This document shows, piece after piece, positions 32,356 through 42,388 of a DNA stretch of 62,927 nt. The stretch covers positions 1 to 62,927 of the forward strand of contig JAMPFF010000015.1 of the NCBI GenBank assembly GCA_023664605.1. The letters run 5' to 3'. The DNA is from Clostridium sp. GTDB taxonomy: Bacteria > Bacillota > Clostridia > Lachnospirales > Lachnospiraceae. Both the position numbers and the translations under genes were made by a program. Below the pieces are notes generated by a model that saw nothing but the letters and a program-made list of their open reading frames with translations, was not told the origin of the DNA and ran no database searches. Position 1 is the first letter of the stretch; each line of letters starts with the position of its first letter.

Positions 32356-33030
32356 ATGAGAATTTTACTGGCGGAAGATGACAGGCAGCTAAACGACACG
32401 CTTACTTATCAGTTAGAGAATGCGGGATTTGGCGTGGACTCCTGTCTGGACGGGGAAGAGGCGTTATTTTACGGAGAACAGAATATTTATGATGTGATTT
32501 TACTGGACAGAATGCTCCCTCATATGGCGGGTACGGATATTCTGACTTCCCTGCGCAAAGCAGGCATTACGACTCCGGTTATTTTAATTACTGCGCTGGG
32601 TACATTATCCGACAAAGTGACAGGACTTGACCTCGGTGCCGACGATTATCTGGTAAAGCCGTTTGCTTTCGAGGAGCTTCTTGCCCGCATCCGCTGTGTC
32701 ACCAGAAGGCCCCATACATTGACGGACGCCGATATTTTGACCGCCGCGGATATCACATGGCAGTCCTCGTCATGTATTTTAAAAGGACCGTCAGGCTCCT
32801 GCACACTTTCCAAAAAAGAAGCGTCTTTGTTTGAATCGCTTCTGCGCTCCCAGGGACAAACTCTGACGCGCCAAACGCTTCTTTTGAAAGTCTGGGGTCC
32901 TGACAGCGATGTGGAGGAAGGCAATCTGGACAACTATATTCACTTTCTGCGTCGGCGCTTACAAATAGCAGGAAGCAAATTACAGATTAAAACAATCCGC
33001 GGCGTCGGCTACAGTCTTGGGGAGAAATAG
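32356..33030 (+). CDS. OmpR-family response regulator
   Basis: A 224-residue regulator with receiver (Asp51 in ILLDRMLPHMAG, Lys in VKPFAF) and winged-helix DNA-binding domain (GNLDNYIHFLRRRLQ, IKTIRGVGYSLG). It is followed 43 nt later by its kinase. The promoter box at 32243 recurs before the amidase and the ABC operon, so these are its likely targets. OmpR-type regulators bind tandem 10-11-bp repeats as dimers, which fits the box. Confidence 0.9.
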   Translation: MRILLAEDDRQLNDTLTYQLENAGFGVDSCLDGEEALFYGEQNIYDVILLDRMLPHMAGTDILTSLRKAGITTPVILITALGTLSDKVTGLDLGADDYLVKPFAFEELLARIRCVTRRPHTLTDADILTAADITWQSSSCILKGPSGSCTLSKKEASLFESLLRSQGQTLTRQTLLLKVWGPDSDVEEGNLDNYIHFLRRRLQIAGSKLQIKTIRGVGYSLGEK

Positions 33031-33073
33031 ATTGGTGGCAGACGCAGCAATGCTCCGGAATGAGGATTAACCT

Positions 33074-34366
33074 ATGTTTAGAAAAGTACATATGCGGCTT
33101 ACCCTGTTATGCGCGGGCATCACCGCCGTGATTATGATTATCATGTCTTTATGTTATTTATATGTGTCGGAAAACGGGCTTTATCAAAACCAGTTTCAGG
33201 CTTTTCAGAATGATATCAACACCATTACGACCAATCTGGAACAGCAATCCGTCATTACCATGGAATGGCTCTCGAAAATGGAGTCGCAGGGCAATTATCT
33301 TTTCTATGTATTGGACAACGGTATTCCGTTTTTATATAATCAGCTCAACGACCCGGACGCTTCTTCTATAAGAACTTCACTATTAGTAGAAAGTCTGGAC
33401 GCTTATCAAAACATACTTTCCGTTTCGTCTGCCGACAGAGCGGATTCTTACAATGCCCGGCACCTCGAATTTGAATTTACTTCCGTATCTGCCGGCGTCA
33501 AATATTTTGGAAGCGTCCTGAACATGGGCAAAAACGCGTCCTCTCTGGAAATTATTGTGCTTTCTTCTTTGGAATCGTTAGAAAAACAAATCGAAGAACA
33601 ACGCCTGCATTTCATTTTAATCGATATTGCCGCCATCTTAATGCTGTCAGTCTTTTCCTGGATATTCACAGGCAGGCTTTTACATCCTATTATAGAGAAT
33701 CAGGAAAAACAGGCGCAGTTTGTCGCTTCGGCTTCCCACGAACTGCGGACGCCCCTTGCCGTCATCCTCTCCGCCGTGGAATGCTGTAAAACGGCTCCCC
33801 CGGAAAAACAGGAAAATTTTTTAAAAACCATCGGCAGCGAGGGCGAGCGTATGTCCGCGCTGGTAAACGATATGCTGACCCTGTCCGGCTCCGACAGCCA
33901 CCACTTTTCTGTACAGCTCAAACCAACCGAACTTGACACCCTGCTTATGAACTCCTATGAGGCATTTGCACCGCTGGCAAAAGAAAAATCCATTTCTCTT
34001 TCCATTCATCTGCCGGAACATGCACTTCCTTTATGCAATGCAGACCCGGAGCGTATCAGTCAGGTTATTTCCATTCTTTTACACAATGCCGTCAGCTATA
34101 CGCCGCCGGACGGTAAAATTGAACTGTCTCTCGCCTGCCGAAAAGCACATTTTTATATAACGGTCTGCGATAACGGCATCGGCATTTCCGACGAGGATAA
34201 AAAGAGAATTTTCGACCGTTTCTACAGGGCAGAAAAATCCCGAAGCACAAAAGAACACTTCGGGTTAGGTTTATCAATCGCCTATGAAATTGTGAAAGCG
34301 CATAACGGAAACATTCTGGTTACGGATACCGCCGGAGGCGGCAGCACCTTTACGGTTATGCTCTAA
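33074..34366 (+). CDS. sensor histidine kinase, partner of the 32 kb regulator
   Basis: A 430-residue kinase with two membrane helices (about residues 8-30 and 177-197) and a ~145-residue outer sensor domain between them. The H-box is ASASHELRTPLAVILSAVE with His222; the N-box lies at ISILLHNAVSYTP and the ATP-binding motifs at DNGIGISDEDKKRIFDRFYR and FGLGLSIAYEI. The outer domain resembles no sensor I can name. It lacks an obvious HAMP domain. Confidence 0.88.
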   Translation: MFRKVHMRLTLLCAGITAVIMIIMSLCYLYVSENGLYQNQFQAFQNDINTITTNLEQQSVITMEWLSKMESQGNYLFYVLDNGIPFLYNQLNDPDASSIRTSLLVESLDAYQNILSVSSADRADSYNARHLEFEFTSVSAGVKYFGSVLNMGKNASSLEIIVLSSLESLEKQIEEQRLHFILIDIAAILMLSVFSWIFTGRLLHPIIENQEKQAQFVASASHELRTPLAVILSAVECCKTAPPEKQENFLKTIGSEGERMSALVNDMLTLSGSDSHHFSVQLKPTELDTLLMNSYEAFAPLAKEKSISLSIHLPEHALPLCNADPERISQVISILLHNAVSYTPPDGKIELSLACRKAHFYITVCDNGIGISDEDKKRIFDRFYRAEKSRSTKEHFGLGLSIAYEIVKAHNGNILVTDTAGGGSTFTVML

Positions 34367-34393
34367 TACGGTTTTCATCTCTTACCGGAAAAC

Positions 34394-34855
34394 CTATTCC
34401 AGAGAGTTGTTGATTTCTGCCTCATACTTCTCATATAGCTGCTGCAGCTTGTCAATATCCTCCTGCTCGACGCTCTGTTCCAGATACTGCTGCACCTGCG
34501 CAATGGACTCCGAATTAATTCCGTCCTCTACTATCTCCAGACAGTCGGAAAGCGTCTCGCTGTCCGCGTATTTCCCGACAATTTCCTCCGCCTGCTTTTT
34601 ATCCTCTTCGTTCATATTCTCGACCATCTCTTTTGCCTTTTTAGCAGCCTGCGGGTCTCCTGTACTCTCCAGCGCTTTTTCAAACACCTGCTGCGTTATC
34701 TGCTCCGTGGCTTTTTCCGTTACCTTATTTTTTACAAAATCAGACATAGAACCTCTTCCCAGCAGAACAATCACGACCAGACAACATAGGATAACAAGGC
34801 TTAAAAAGACAATCATGCCGACACCTTTTTTCTTCTTTTTATGTTTTTTGCTCAT
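34394..34855 (-). CDS. small anchored helical protein of unknown function
   Basis: Starting at the ATG with GGAGAG 8 nt upstream, it is 153 residues: a very basic N-terminus (MSKKHKKKKKG), one membrane helix (MIVFLSLVILCCLVVIVLLG), then an outer domain that is acidic and fully helical, with QEDIDKLQQLYEKYEAEINNSLE at the end. I do not recognise the family. It lies 45 nt downstream of proS in the same direction and is convergent to the kinase gene. Confidence 0.55.
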   Translation of the reverse strand: MSKKHKKKKKGVGMIVFLSLVILCCLVVIVLLGRGSMSDFVKNKVTEKATEQITQQVFEKALESTGDPQAAKKAKEMVENMNEEDKKQAEEIVGKYADSETLSDCLEIVEDGINSESIAQVQQYLEQSVEQEDIDKLQQLYEKYEAEINNSLE

Positions 34856-34900
34856 AACCATCACTCTCCGCTCCACGAAAGCCGGACTTGTAAAAAATTT

Positions 34901-36331
34901 TTAATACGCCCTGCCCCAGTAAACCATCTTCTTTGCGGGTTTGCCGCAGCATACGCAGACGTCCGATATCTGCTCCTGCTCAAACGGCATACAGCGGCTT
35001 GTTACGGCAAGTTCTTCTTTAATCTTGTCCTCGCAGTCCTGCTCTCCGCACCACATCGCTTTAACAAAGCCGGATTTTTCGGTAAAAAGTTTCCGAAATT
35101 CATCCATATCCCTTGCCACATATGTATGGCTTTCCCGATGCGCTCTGGCGCGCTCTAACATCTCTGTCTGCATTTTATCCAGAATTTCCGCCGCCTTTGT
35201 TTCCAACTCATCCAGCGATACTTCTATTTTCTCTCTTGTATCGCGGCGGCAGATAACACATTTATTCGCTTCAATGTCTTTAGGACCGATTTCCACACGA
35301 ATCGGTATGCCCCGCATTTCCTGTTCGGAGAATTTCCAGCCCGGACTCTTATCCGCATCATCCACTTTGACACGGAAATTACTTAACTGCTCTTTTAAGG
35401 CGAACGCTTTCTCCAAAACGCCCTCTTTTTTCTGCTGAATCGGTATAATCATAATCTGCGTCGGCGCAACTTTGGGCGGAAGCACTAAACCGGAATTATC
35501 GCCGTGTACCATAATAATACCGCCAATTAAACGCGTGGACGCTCCCCACGAAGTCTGGTGTACATATTTTAACGTATTATCCTTATCCGTAAACTGGATA
35601 TCGAACGCTTTGGCAAATCCGTCTCCGAAGTTATGGCTTGTTCCCGACTGCAAAGCCTTTCCATCGTGCATCATCGCTTCGATTGTATATGTCGCTATCG
35701 CGCCCGCAAATTTCTCCTTGTCGGTTTTACGTCCTTTTATAACCGGAATCGCCAATACCTGCTCACAGAAGTCCGCGTATACATTCAACATCTGAATGGT
35801 TCTTTCCTCCGCCTCTTCGGCTGTTGAATGCGCCGTATGCCCCTCCTGCCATAAAAACTCACGGCTCCGCAGAAAAGGTCTTGTCTCTTTCTCCCAGCGC
35901 ACAACGGAACACCACTGGTTGCATACCTGCGGTAAGTCGCGGTAGGACTGCACCGTATTTTTATAATAATCGCAAAAAAGAGTTTCCGAAGTAGGTCTGA
36001 CGCACAATCTCTCCTGTAACGGCTGCTGCCCGCCGTGCGTTACCCACGCCACTTCCGGCGCAAACCCCTCTACATGGTCTTTTTCTTTATTTAACAAGCT
36101 TTCCGGGATAAACATCGGTAAATAAACGTTCTGCACTCCCGTCGCCTTAAACATGGCGTCCAACTGCTGCTGAATCAGTTCCCATATCGCATAACCCGCC
36201 GGTCTGATTACCATACAGCCTTTCACGCTTGTGTAGTCAATCAGTTCCGCCTTTTTTACGACGTCCGTGTACCACTGCGCAAAGTCGTCCTCCATAGATG
36301 TAATCGCTTCTACTAACTTTTTGTCTGCCAT
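34901..36331 (-). CDS. proS: prolyl-tRNA synthetase, short (type 3) form
   Basis: A 476-residue class II synthetase of the eukaryote/archaea-like type that lacks the editing insertion of bacterial ProRS. Motif 2 is seen as [24 protein letters not shown] and motif 3 near [39 protein letters not shown] is typical. The C-terminus carries the zinc-binding-like [18 protein letters not shown] ending of this form. It joins proline to tRNA-Pro. AAGGAG precedes the ATG. I saw no T-box leader in the short upstream gap. Confidence 0.95.
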   Translation of the reverse strand: MADKKLVEAITSMEDDFAQWYTDVVKKAELIDYTSVKGCMVIRPAGYAIWELIQQQLDAMFKATGVQNVYLPMFIPESLLNKEKDHVEGFAPEVAWVTHGGQQPLQERLCVRPTSETLFCDYYKNTVQSYRDLPQVCNQWCSVVRWEKETRPFLRSREFLWQEGHTAHSTAEEAEERTIQMLNVYADFCEQVLAIPVIKGRKTDKEKFAGAIATYTIEAMMHDGKALQSGTSHNFGDGFAKAFDIQFTDKDNTLKYVHQTSWGASTRLIGGIIMVHGDNSGLVLPPKVAPTQIMIIPIQQKKEGVLEKAFALKEQLSNFRVKVDDADKSPGWKFSEQEMRGIPIRVEIGPKDIEANKCVICRRDTREKIEVSLDELETKAAEILDKMQTEMLERARAHRESHTYVARDMDEFRKLFTEKSGFVKAMWCGEQDCEDKIKEELAVTSRCMPFEQEQISDVCVCCGKPAKKMVYWGRAY

Positions 36332-36418
36332 TTTCTTTCACTCCTTTTTCTATACTTATATGGGAGTTTTCCCACGCAAAAAACACCGAAATATGCTTTG
36401 ATTTTAGAAGAAGCCCCC

Positions 36419-37987
36419 TTATTTGTCAACAGGAAATTGACTTTCCCTGCAAAGACCCTCTCCGATTCCCAATATCATAAAAACAAACGGTACGTTTAAA
36501 ACCTGTTGGAAACTTACAATATTGTGCAGCGTATAACTTAGTACGGCCGCAGCGCACAGATACAGCATCGGCTGCTTTGGCGCTTTTTTCATAAACGTCA
36601 AAAAAGCGCTTGCAAAAATCCCGATAAAACATACCAGCCCCGCGATTCCCTGATTCACCAGTATGGTAATCCACTCATTATGAGCGTTTGTAAGCCTCGA
36701 ATATCCAAAGAGCGCATATGTTTTTTCTGCCAGCTTCGGTATGTCATAAATATATTCCGCAAAACAGTCCGGCCCTGCCCCGATAAATTTATGCAGCGGC
36801 GGCATACTGCGGTATGCCTGTAACCCAATCGACCATGTTGCGCCCCTGAAACTTGCCCATTCATCATTAAAAGTAAATATCGGTATTTCCGACAACCCGG
36901 CTATTCCTCCCGGAATACAGGTATTTCCTGCCAAAAGCGCTATGTATACCGCCAAAACAATTATCAGTAAAATCAGCAGAACCGTCCGTATGCTTTTATA
37001 TCGTGCTATCTGCACGCTTTTTTGTTTTATAAGATAATAAAGGCACAGGTAAATGACTATTAAAATAATGCCCGCATATAAAGCGATATTAGAATCCGTC
37101 AACAATCTGCCCGGCTCACTTTCATAGTTGATGGCAAATCCCGGCAGATACCGGCAAATCCTTGCTATCTGACAGGAAAGCGATGATAAGATGCAGATTT
37201 CCCAAAAACGCTGCATCGCCGTATTTTCCCGAAAAGAAATACAGAATAAAAAAAGAAAAATCCCCGCCAGTGAAAGATATGCGCTGCTGCTGCCCTGTAC
37301 CACGCCGATAAGTAATGCTATTACCGTATAAATGCCTGCCGCCATCCGTTCATAGCCGTTTTGGCTATTCCAATAAAGCACAATGCCAAGCGGACATAAT
37401 ACCGCCCAGTAACCGCAAAACCAGTTAATATTTCCCAGCGTGGAAATAAACACCGGCGTCCGTCCGCTTATGGTGAGCGGATAAATGGAATATCTGTTTA
37501 AGATGCCGAGCAAAAATACCAGCCCCGAGGCCAACAGTATGATATACAGCCATCTTTTATTCCATTTAAAATACCGGGAAAACAAAAAATATATCGCAAT
37601 TAATATTATCTGACTGACAAAACCCATATACCAGCCGCCCGCTCCCCAGAATGCCTCTTTCCTATAATCGCTGAATAAATAGGAAAAGAGAATCGAAACG
37701 AAATAACCATACACAAACCAGTCCGTTTTAGACAATCTTTTATAATGCGTCGTAATGGGTACTTCTTTTCTTTGCAGCCAAAAACTAACTGCCGCAACGA
37801 GAAGCATCATACCAAGCGTTACGAGACTGATATTTCGGAAAAAATAATATTTTATTTTGCCGATTTCCTGATATCCGTTTTTGACATATAAGGGATACAA
37901 TACCATCATCACAAGAAAATAAGCCGTTAAAATACTGTTGCCGATTTCCGCGGTCATTTGCCGTAATTGCTCTTTCCGATTCTCCAA
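36419..37987 (-). CDS. O-antigen ligase-like (Wzy_C) membrane protein
   Basis: About 522 residues with some twelve membrane helices and the large outer loop near residues 370-425 (WASFRGATWSIGLQAYRSMPPLHKFIGAGPDCFAEY), the region that in Wzy/WaaL-type proteins carries the active site; TNAHNEWITILVNQGIAGL closes it. It probably joins or polymerises a lipid-linked glycan at the outer face of the membrane. The preferred start is a TTG with AGGAGAGG 8 nt upstream; the frame continues 7 codons further to another TTG with no binding site. Confidence 0.72.
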   Translation of the reverse strand: MENRKEQLRQMTAEIGNSILTAYFLVMMVLYPLYVKNGYQEIGKIKYYFFRNISLVTLGMMLLVAAVSFWLQRKEVPITTHYKRLSKTDWFVYGYFVSILFSYLFSDYRKEAFWGAGGWYMGFVSQIILIAIYFLFSRYFKWNKRWLYIILLASGLVFLLGILNRYSIYPLTISGRTPVFISTLGNINWFCGYWAVLCPLGIVLYWNSQNGYERMAAGIYTVIALLIGVVQGSSSAYLSLAGIFLFLFCISFRENTAMQRFWEICILSSLSCQIARICRYLPGFAINYESEPGRLLTDSNIALYAGIILIVIYLCLYYLIKQKSVQIARYKSIRTVLLILLIIVLAVYIALLAGNTCIPGGIAGLSEIPIFTFNDEWASFRGATWSIGLQAYRSMPPLHKFIGAGPDCFAEYIYDIPKLAEKTYALFGYSRLTNAHNEWITILVNQGIAGLVCFIGIFASAFLTFMKKAPKQPMLYLCAAAVLSYTLHNIVSFQQVLNVPFVFMILGIGEGLCRESQFPVDK

Positions 37988-38062
37988 TATGGGTTCCTCT
38001 CCTGACAATAAATTCTATTTCATTATAAAACGCCTTTTCCGCTTCCGTCAAATCCGCCTTTT

Positions 38063-39109
38063 TTATGCTTTCATCAACTCATAAATCACAATAAGCGCCA
38101 AGGGTCCTTCGATAATGCCAACCGCGCCGAAAAGTTTAATGCCCGCATAAATGCCCATCAGCATCAAAACAGGCGCAACGCCCATTTTATCGCCAATCAA
38201 TTTAGGTTCCAAAAATTCACGGATAAGGACACAAGCCGCATAAAGCGCAAGACAGACCGCCATCTGCACATAATTTCCGTTAAAAAACTGCCAAACAGAC
38301 ATTGGCACAAGCACAATTCCCGTTCCTATAAAAGGTAAAATATCCAGACAACCCGCCAAAATACCCCAGAAAATGCTTCCATAAATCCCGGCCGCCCATA
38401 AAACGGCGCAGCATAAAACACTGATAATCATTAAAATAACGCCCTGCGCCTTTAGGAAAGTAATAATATAAGCAAGAATCCCCTCCAACGCTTTCCGGAT
38501 AAACGCCATATCTTCCGACGTCTTTAGCCATCCCATAAAATCCGCATAATCTTTTTCCAATAAAATGGCCGCTATCAATGTGATAAAGAAAAATGCTATT
38601 ACTGCAAAAATACCTTTAAAGCAGCTATAAGAAGAAGAAATCATCTGCGGAATAATCTGCACCTGCACATTTTCCATAATAACCGCCATTTTTTCAATTA
38701 CAAAGTTTTCAATCTCATACCCGTTCCATCCGAATTTTCCGTCCAGGCTATAGCAGCATTGATGCAGAAAAATTTGGAGCCTTTGATACGCCGTCTCTAT
38801 AAAATCCGTAATCTTTTCCAGTTGACCGTTACTGCTATAACCAAGCGCCCATAAAAGCGCCGCCAGAAATGCCAGAACCAGTATCAGCACTCCGATGGCG
38901 AGAAACTTCTTTTTCATCGGAATCTTTCTCTGAATGCGCTGTAATAATGGATAAAATAAAGTAATTAAGATAAACGCGGCAAAAAAAGGCGCCATCAATG
39001 GAAAAACAAAGCGAAAAAAAAGATAAACCAATAAGGTTATGATACAAAACCTTACCGGCTTATTTTCCTTTAGTATACTGCTGTATGTTTCTTCCGTCCA
39101 ATCATTCAT
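38063..39109 (-). CDS. AI-2E/PerM-family membrane protein
   Basis: About 348 residues with the pattern of the family: two helices at the N-terminus (FRFVFPLMAPFFAAFILITL), a soluble stretch, then a C-terminal membrane block with LDILPFIGTGIVLVPMSVW and LEPKLIGDKMGVAPVLMLMGIYAGIKLFG. In sporulating bacteria the YtvI member of this family is linked to sporulation; other members move small molecules or ions. The start with GGAG 9 nt upstream is preferred to an ATG five codons earlier. Confidence 0.82.
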   Translation of the reverse strand: MNDWTEETYSSILKENKPVRFCIITLLVYLFFRFVFPLMAPFFAAFILITLFYPLLQRIQRKIPMKKKFLAIGVLILVLAFLAALLWALGYSSNGQLEKITDFIETAYQRLQIFLHQCCYSLDGKFGWNGYEIENFVIEKMAVIMENVQVQIIPQMISSSYSCFKGIFAVIAFFFITLIAAILLEKDYADFMGWLKTSEDMAFIRKALEGILAYIITFLKAQGVILMIISVLCCAVLWAAGIYGSIFWGILAGCLDILPFIGTGIVLVPMSVWQFFNGNYVQMAVCLALYAACVLIREFLEPKLIGDKMGVAPVLMLMGIYAGIKLFGAVGIIEGPLALIVIYELMKA

Positions 39110-39186
39110 ATCCGCCCGCTCCATACTCTTTTCGGTAAAATCTGATATTTAGTATGGGATATTTGCACGTGATTTATGAATGCTTT

Positions 39187-39930
39187 TTATGAAAACCTGC
39201 GAAAAATCTCTCCTTTCGGCTCCCTTTGGAAAACCATTCTTTCCCCTGTCCGCGGATGGTCGAAAGAAAGTTTATATGCACATAGGGCAATCTCTTTCTG
39301 ACCTATATGTTCTGATAGTTCTTTCGCCTTTTTATCGCCGTATTTGTAATCGCCCAATAAACTCATACCCGCATGGCTCATCTGTACGCGGATTTGATGA
39401 TGCCTGCCTGTCATAAGCCTGATTTTGACAAGCGCTATCCCCTCGTCCTTTAAATAACGCTGCACTTCGTAATATAGCTGTGCGCATTTAGCGTCTTTAT
39501 GCTCTTTGGAAACGACAGATGACGTATTTGTTTTCCCGTCTTTATAAAGATAATCTGTCAACGTTGCCTTTTCCGGATTCTGGGTATTTTCCGCTAAATC
39601 AGGCGCAGATATCACGGCGCAGTAATATTTTTCCATTTTATTTTCCGCTATCTGCCTGCTCAATACATTGGCCGCCTGCGGATTTTTGGCAAAAACAAGA
39701 ATGCCCTCCACCGGCTGGTCCAGCCTGTGGATAATGCCGACATAAGGTCTGTGGGTATCTGCCGCAGCCGCTTTTTTCGACGCTTTAACTTTTTCGGACG
39801 CCGACAGATAATTTGCTATTTCACTCACCATATCCCGCTGTCCGACCTTTGCCGTCTGTACCGCAATTTTTGCCGGTTTATAACATACGATTATATCATT
39901 GTCTTCATATAAAATCTGCTCTTTATCCAT
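39187..39930 (-). CDS. RluA-family pseudouridine synthase
   Basis: A 247-residue enzyme with the family motif GIIHRLDQPVEGILVFAK holding the catalytic Asp, and RLMTGRHHQIRVQMSHAGM and LLGDYKYG further on. It lacks an N-terminal S4 domain and is on the short side, so it modifies rRNA or tRNA of unknown site. It begins with ILYEDNDIIVCYKPAKIAV, as usual for this group. Confidence 0.88.
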   Translation of the reverse strand: MDKEQILYEDNDIIVCYKPAKIAVQTAKVGQRDMVSEIANYLSASEKVKASKKAAAADTHRPYVGIIHRLDQPVEGILVFAKNPQAANVLSRQIAENKMEKYYCAVISAPDLAENTQNPEKATLTDYLYKDGKTNTSSVVSKEHKDAKCAQLYYEVQRYLKDEGIALVKIRLMTGRHHQIRVQMSHAGMSLLGDYKYGDKKAKELSEHIGQKEIALCAYKLSFDHPRTGERMVFQREPKGEIFRRFS

Positions 39931-39966
39931 CCTTATTATCCCGGCCGGAACCGTCCGCCATATCCG

Positions 39967-40656
39967 CTATATTTTAAACCGGTATCCTACGCCCCAGATT
40001 GTTTCGATATACTGCGGTTTCGTCGTATCAAACTCTATTTTTTCCCTGATTTTTTTAATATGCACCGTTACCGTCGCAATATCCCCGATAGAGTCCATAT
40101 CCCATATTTCCCGGAAAAGTTCCTCTTTCGTATAAACATGGTTCGGATTCTCGGCCAAAAACGTAAGCAGGTCGAATTCCTTGGTGGTAAATATTTTCTC
40201 TTCGCCATCCAGATAGACACGTCTGGCGGTCTTATCAATCTTTAATCCTCTGATTTCAATAATATCATTGACTTTCTGATTACTTCCCACCAGTCTGTCA
40301 TAACGCGCCATATGCGCCTTTACCCTCGCCACCAGTTCGGACGGGCTGAAAGGCTTTGTCATATAATCGTCCGCACCGAGTCCGAGACCTCTGATTTTGT
40401 CAATATCATCCTTTTTGGCAGATACCATGATAATCGGCAGATTTTTTTCTTCCCGGATGTTCTTGCATACTTCAAAACCATCCATCCCCGGCAGCATCAA
40501 ATCTAAAATCACCAAGTCAAACTCTTCCGACATTGCCCGTGCCAGCCCTGCATCTCCCGTGTTTTCAATCGTGACCTCAAAGTCGCTCAATTCCAAATAA
40601 TCTTTTTCTAAATCAGCAATAGCCTCTTCGTCTTCAATAATTAATATTTTACTCAT
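39967..40656 (-). CDS. OmpR-family response regulator
   Basis: From the ATG with GAGGAGG 10 nt upstream it is 229 residues: receiver (Asp52 in VILDLMLPGMDG, Lys in TKPFSPSE) and winged-helix domain ending in IETIWGVGYRFKI. The ATG overlaps the stop codon of the kinase gene by 4 nt (ATGA). The kinase-first order is less common than regulator-first. Its target genes are not visible. Confidence 0.92.
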   Translation of the reverse strand: MSKILIIEDEEAIADLEKDYLELSDFEVTIENTGDAGLARAMSEEFDLVILDLMLPGMDGFEVCKNIREEKNLPIIMVSAKKDDIDKIRGLGLGADDYMTKPFSPSELVARVKAHMARYDRLVGSNQKVNDIIEIRGLKIDKTARRVYLDGEEKIFTTKEFDLLTFLAENPNHVYTKEELFREIWDMDSIGDIATVTVHIKKIREKIEFDTTKPQYIETIWGVGYRFKI

Positions 40657-42146
40657 GACGCGTCTACCTCCTCTTGTTCCGGTGTGATATATTTTCTGAT
40701 TACAAAGTGCATACACGTACCTTCCATTTCTTTACTGGTCGCCCATATATATCCCCCATGGTCTTCAATAATCTTTTTGACAATGGAAAGGCCGATACCG
40801 CTGCCGCCCTGCGCCGAATTTCTTGATGCGTCCGTCCGATAAAAACGCTCGAATATATTCGGCAAATCTTTTGCTGCAATGCCCTTTCCGTTGTCCTCTA
40901 TCTCAACGCGGATAGAGTCCACTTCGTCCAAAATCCGGATATCGATAATGCCGTTTGCCTTATCCAGATATTTTACACTGTTGCCGATAATGTTATTAAT
41001 AACCCTTTTTAACTGTTCCGGGTCAGCGATAATCTGTGTATCCGGCGACACTAAATCTTCATAATTCAACTGAATGTTTTTGGACTCCAAATCCAGTCCG
41101 ACTTCTTCCACGCAATCCCCGAAATATTCCGCCACATTGATGCGGTGGAAATTGTAAGGAATCCTGCTGTTATCAATTCCCGAATAAATGGTAAGCTCAT
41201 TGATAAGTTTATCCATATCGTTCGCCTTATTATAAATGGTCTTAATATATTTATCCATTTTCTCCGGCGTATCGGCGACTCCGTCCATAATGCCTTCCAC
41301 ATATCCTTTTACCGCGGTAATCGGCGTCTTTAAATCATGAGAAATATTACTGATTAACTCCCTGTTTTGCTTCTCATGTTCAAATTTTTCATCCAGGGAT
41401 TCTTTCAGCCTTAATCTCATGTCTTCATAGTTTCTGTATAATTCCCCAATTTCTCCTTTTCCGTCGCTGGAAAGCCTGTATTCCAAATTTCCCTCCGCGA
41501 TATTCTGCATTGCCGTATTCAACTGGCTGACCGGCGTAAAAACACCTTTCTGCATCCACTGCGTTAAAAACATGCTCGTAAAAATCAAAATCAGAATAAA
41601 TGCTAATATCATATCTACCAGCATCTTCTGGGAAATCAAAGAACTGACCCTCGTAACAATGAAAAAACTGCCCTCCGCGCCATCAAAAAAAGTAAAATCC
41701 AACTGTTTTACCAGTTTTCTCATATCATGATAATAATAGCCCCGTTCCGCATCCGGCATGTCGCTTCCGTATTCCGGTAGCTTTGTGAAAATCTTCTCCG
41801 CCGCGCTGATATTTCCGGCATAGAAAATATCATCATTTTTCCGGACTATGATATAAGAGGACTTTCCCGCCAATTCTTCATTCAACGACTCCAGATAATC
41901 TATATTCTCTACCGTGGAAGAGTTTTGATGAAGCTGTTCTTTTACATCTACAAGAATTTCCTCCGTCATCTGGTCATAATTTTCCAATGTATAGGCAAAA
42001 GAAGTGTAGTTTTTCCCGGGAACGTTAAATTCCTGTTCCGAATTGGCCATATAGATACCGATACCCATAAACGCAACCGCCGTCAATAACAGCGGCGCAA
42101 CAATGATAAAAACGGATGTAAATAATAAACGGGTTTTAAACTTCAA
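40653..42146 (-). CDS. sensor histidine kinase with HAMP domain
   Basis: A 497-residue kinase: a helix at residues ~8-32, a ~135-residue outer domain, a second helix near 180-197, a HAMP segment (FTPVSQLNTAMQNIAEGNLE) and catalytic core with the H-box SNISHDLKTPITAVKGYVEG, INNIIGNSVKYLDKA, and GGSGIGLSIVKKIIEDHGG. It is the first of two coupled genes with the regulator. The start appears to be TTG. The stimulus cannot be read. Confidence 0.9.
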   Translation of the reverse strand: MKFKTRLLFTSVFIIVAPLLLTAVAFMGIGIYMANSEQEFNVPGKNYTSFAYTLENYDQMTEEILVDVKEQLHQNSSTVENIDYLESLNEELAGKSSYIIVRKNDDIFYAGNISAAEKIFTKLPEYGSDMPDAERGYYYHDMRKLVKQLDFTFFDGAEGSFFIVTRVSSLISQKMLVDMILAFILILIFTSMFLTQWMQKGVFTPVSQLNTAMQNIAEGNLEYRLSSDGKGEIGELYRNYEDMRLRLKESLDEKFEHEKQNRELISNISHDLKTPITAVKGYVEGIMDGVADTPEKMDKYIKTIYNKANDMDKLINELTIYSGIDNSRIPYNFHRINVAEYFGDCVEEVGLDLESKNIQLNYEDLVSPDTQIIADPEQLKRVINNIIGNSVKYLDKANGIIDIRILDEVDSIRVEIEDNGKGIAAKDLPNIFERFYRTDASRNSAQGGSGIGLSIVKKIIEDHGGYIWATSKEMEGTCMHFVIRKYITPEQEEVDAS

Positions 42147-42292
42147 ACGTAATTGCCTTCTTTCTTGGGAAACTCATATTTGTATTTTATCACAAAATAC
42201 GTAAATAAAAATAAAGCAACTCATATATTCTTATTAAAAATTTGTAAAATTTTAGCTTCTCCTGCAAATTTCTTTTTTTAGCAAAGTTTCTA

Positions 42293-42340
42293 TTGACATT
42301 CTTTTTTTCTTTGATATACTGATATCAGTAATCATTACTG
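42293..42340 (+). promoter_or_regulatory. perR promoter with Fur-family 7-1-7 box
   Basis: TTGACA (42293-42298), a 16-nt spacer and TATACT (42315-42320). CAGTAAT-C-ATTACTG (42326-42340), a perfect 7-1-7 inverted repeat, starts 6 nt after the -10. That is the size and place of PerR/Fur operators, so autorepression by the gene just downstream is likely. Confidence 0.75.
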
Positions 42341-42388
42341 TTTTAATAATATTTATTTTCTATAACAAATTATTTTATGGAGGACAAA

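Noticed and set aside
36332-36418. T-box leader before proS
   Set aside because: The gap is under 90 nt and shows no specifier loop, T-box sequence or terminator pair.
37785-38051. Minus-strand frame overlapping the start of the O-antigen ligase-like gene
   Set aside because: It overlaps membrane-helix coding sequence in another frame and has no binding site or domain.
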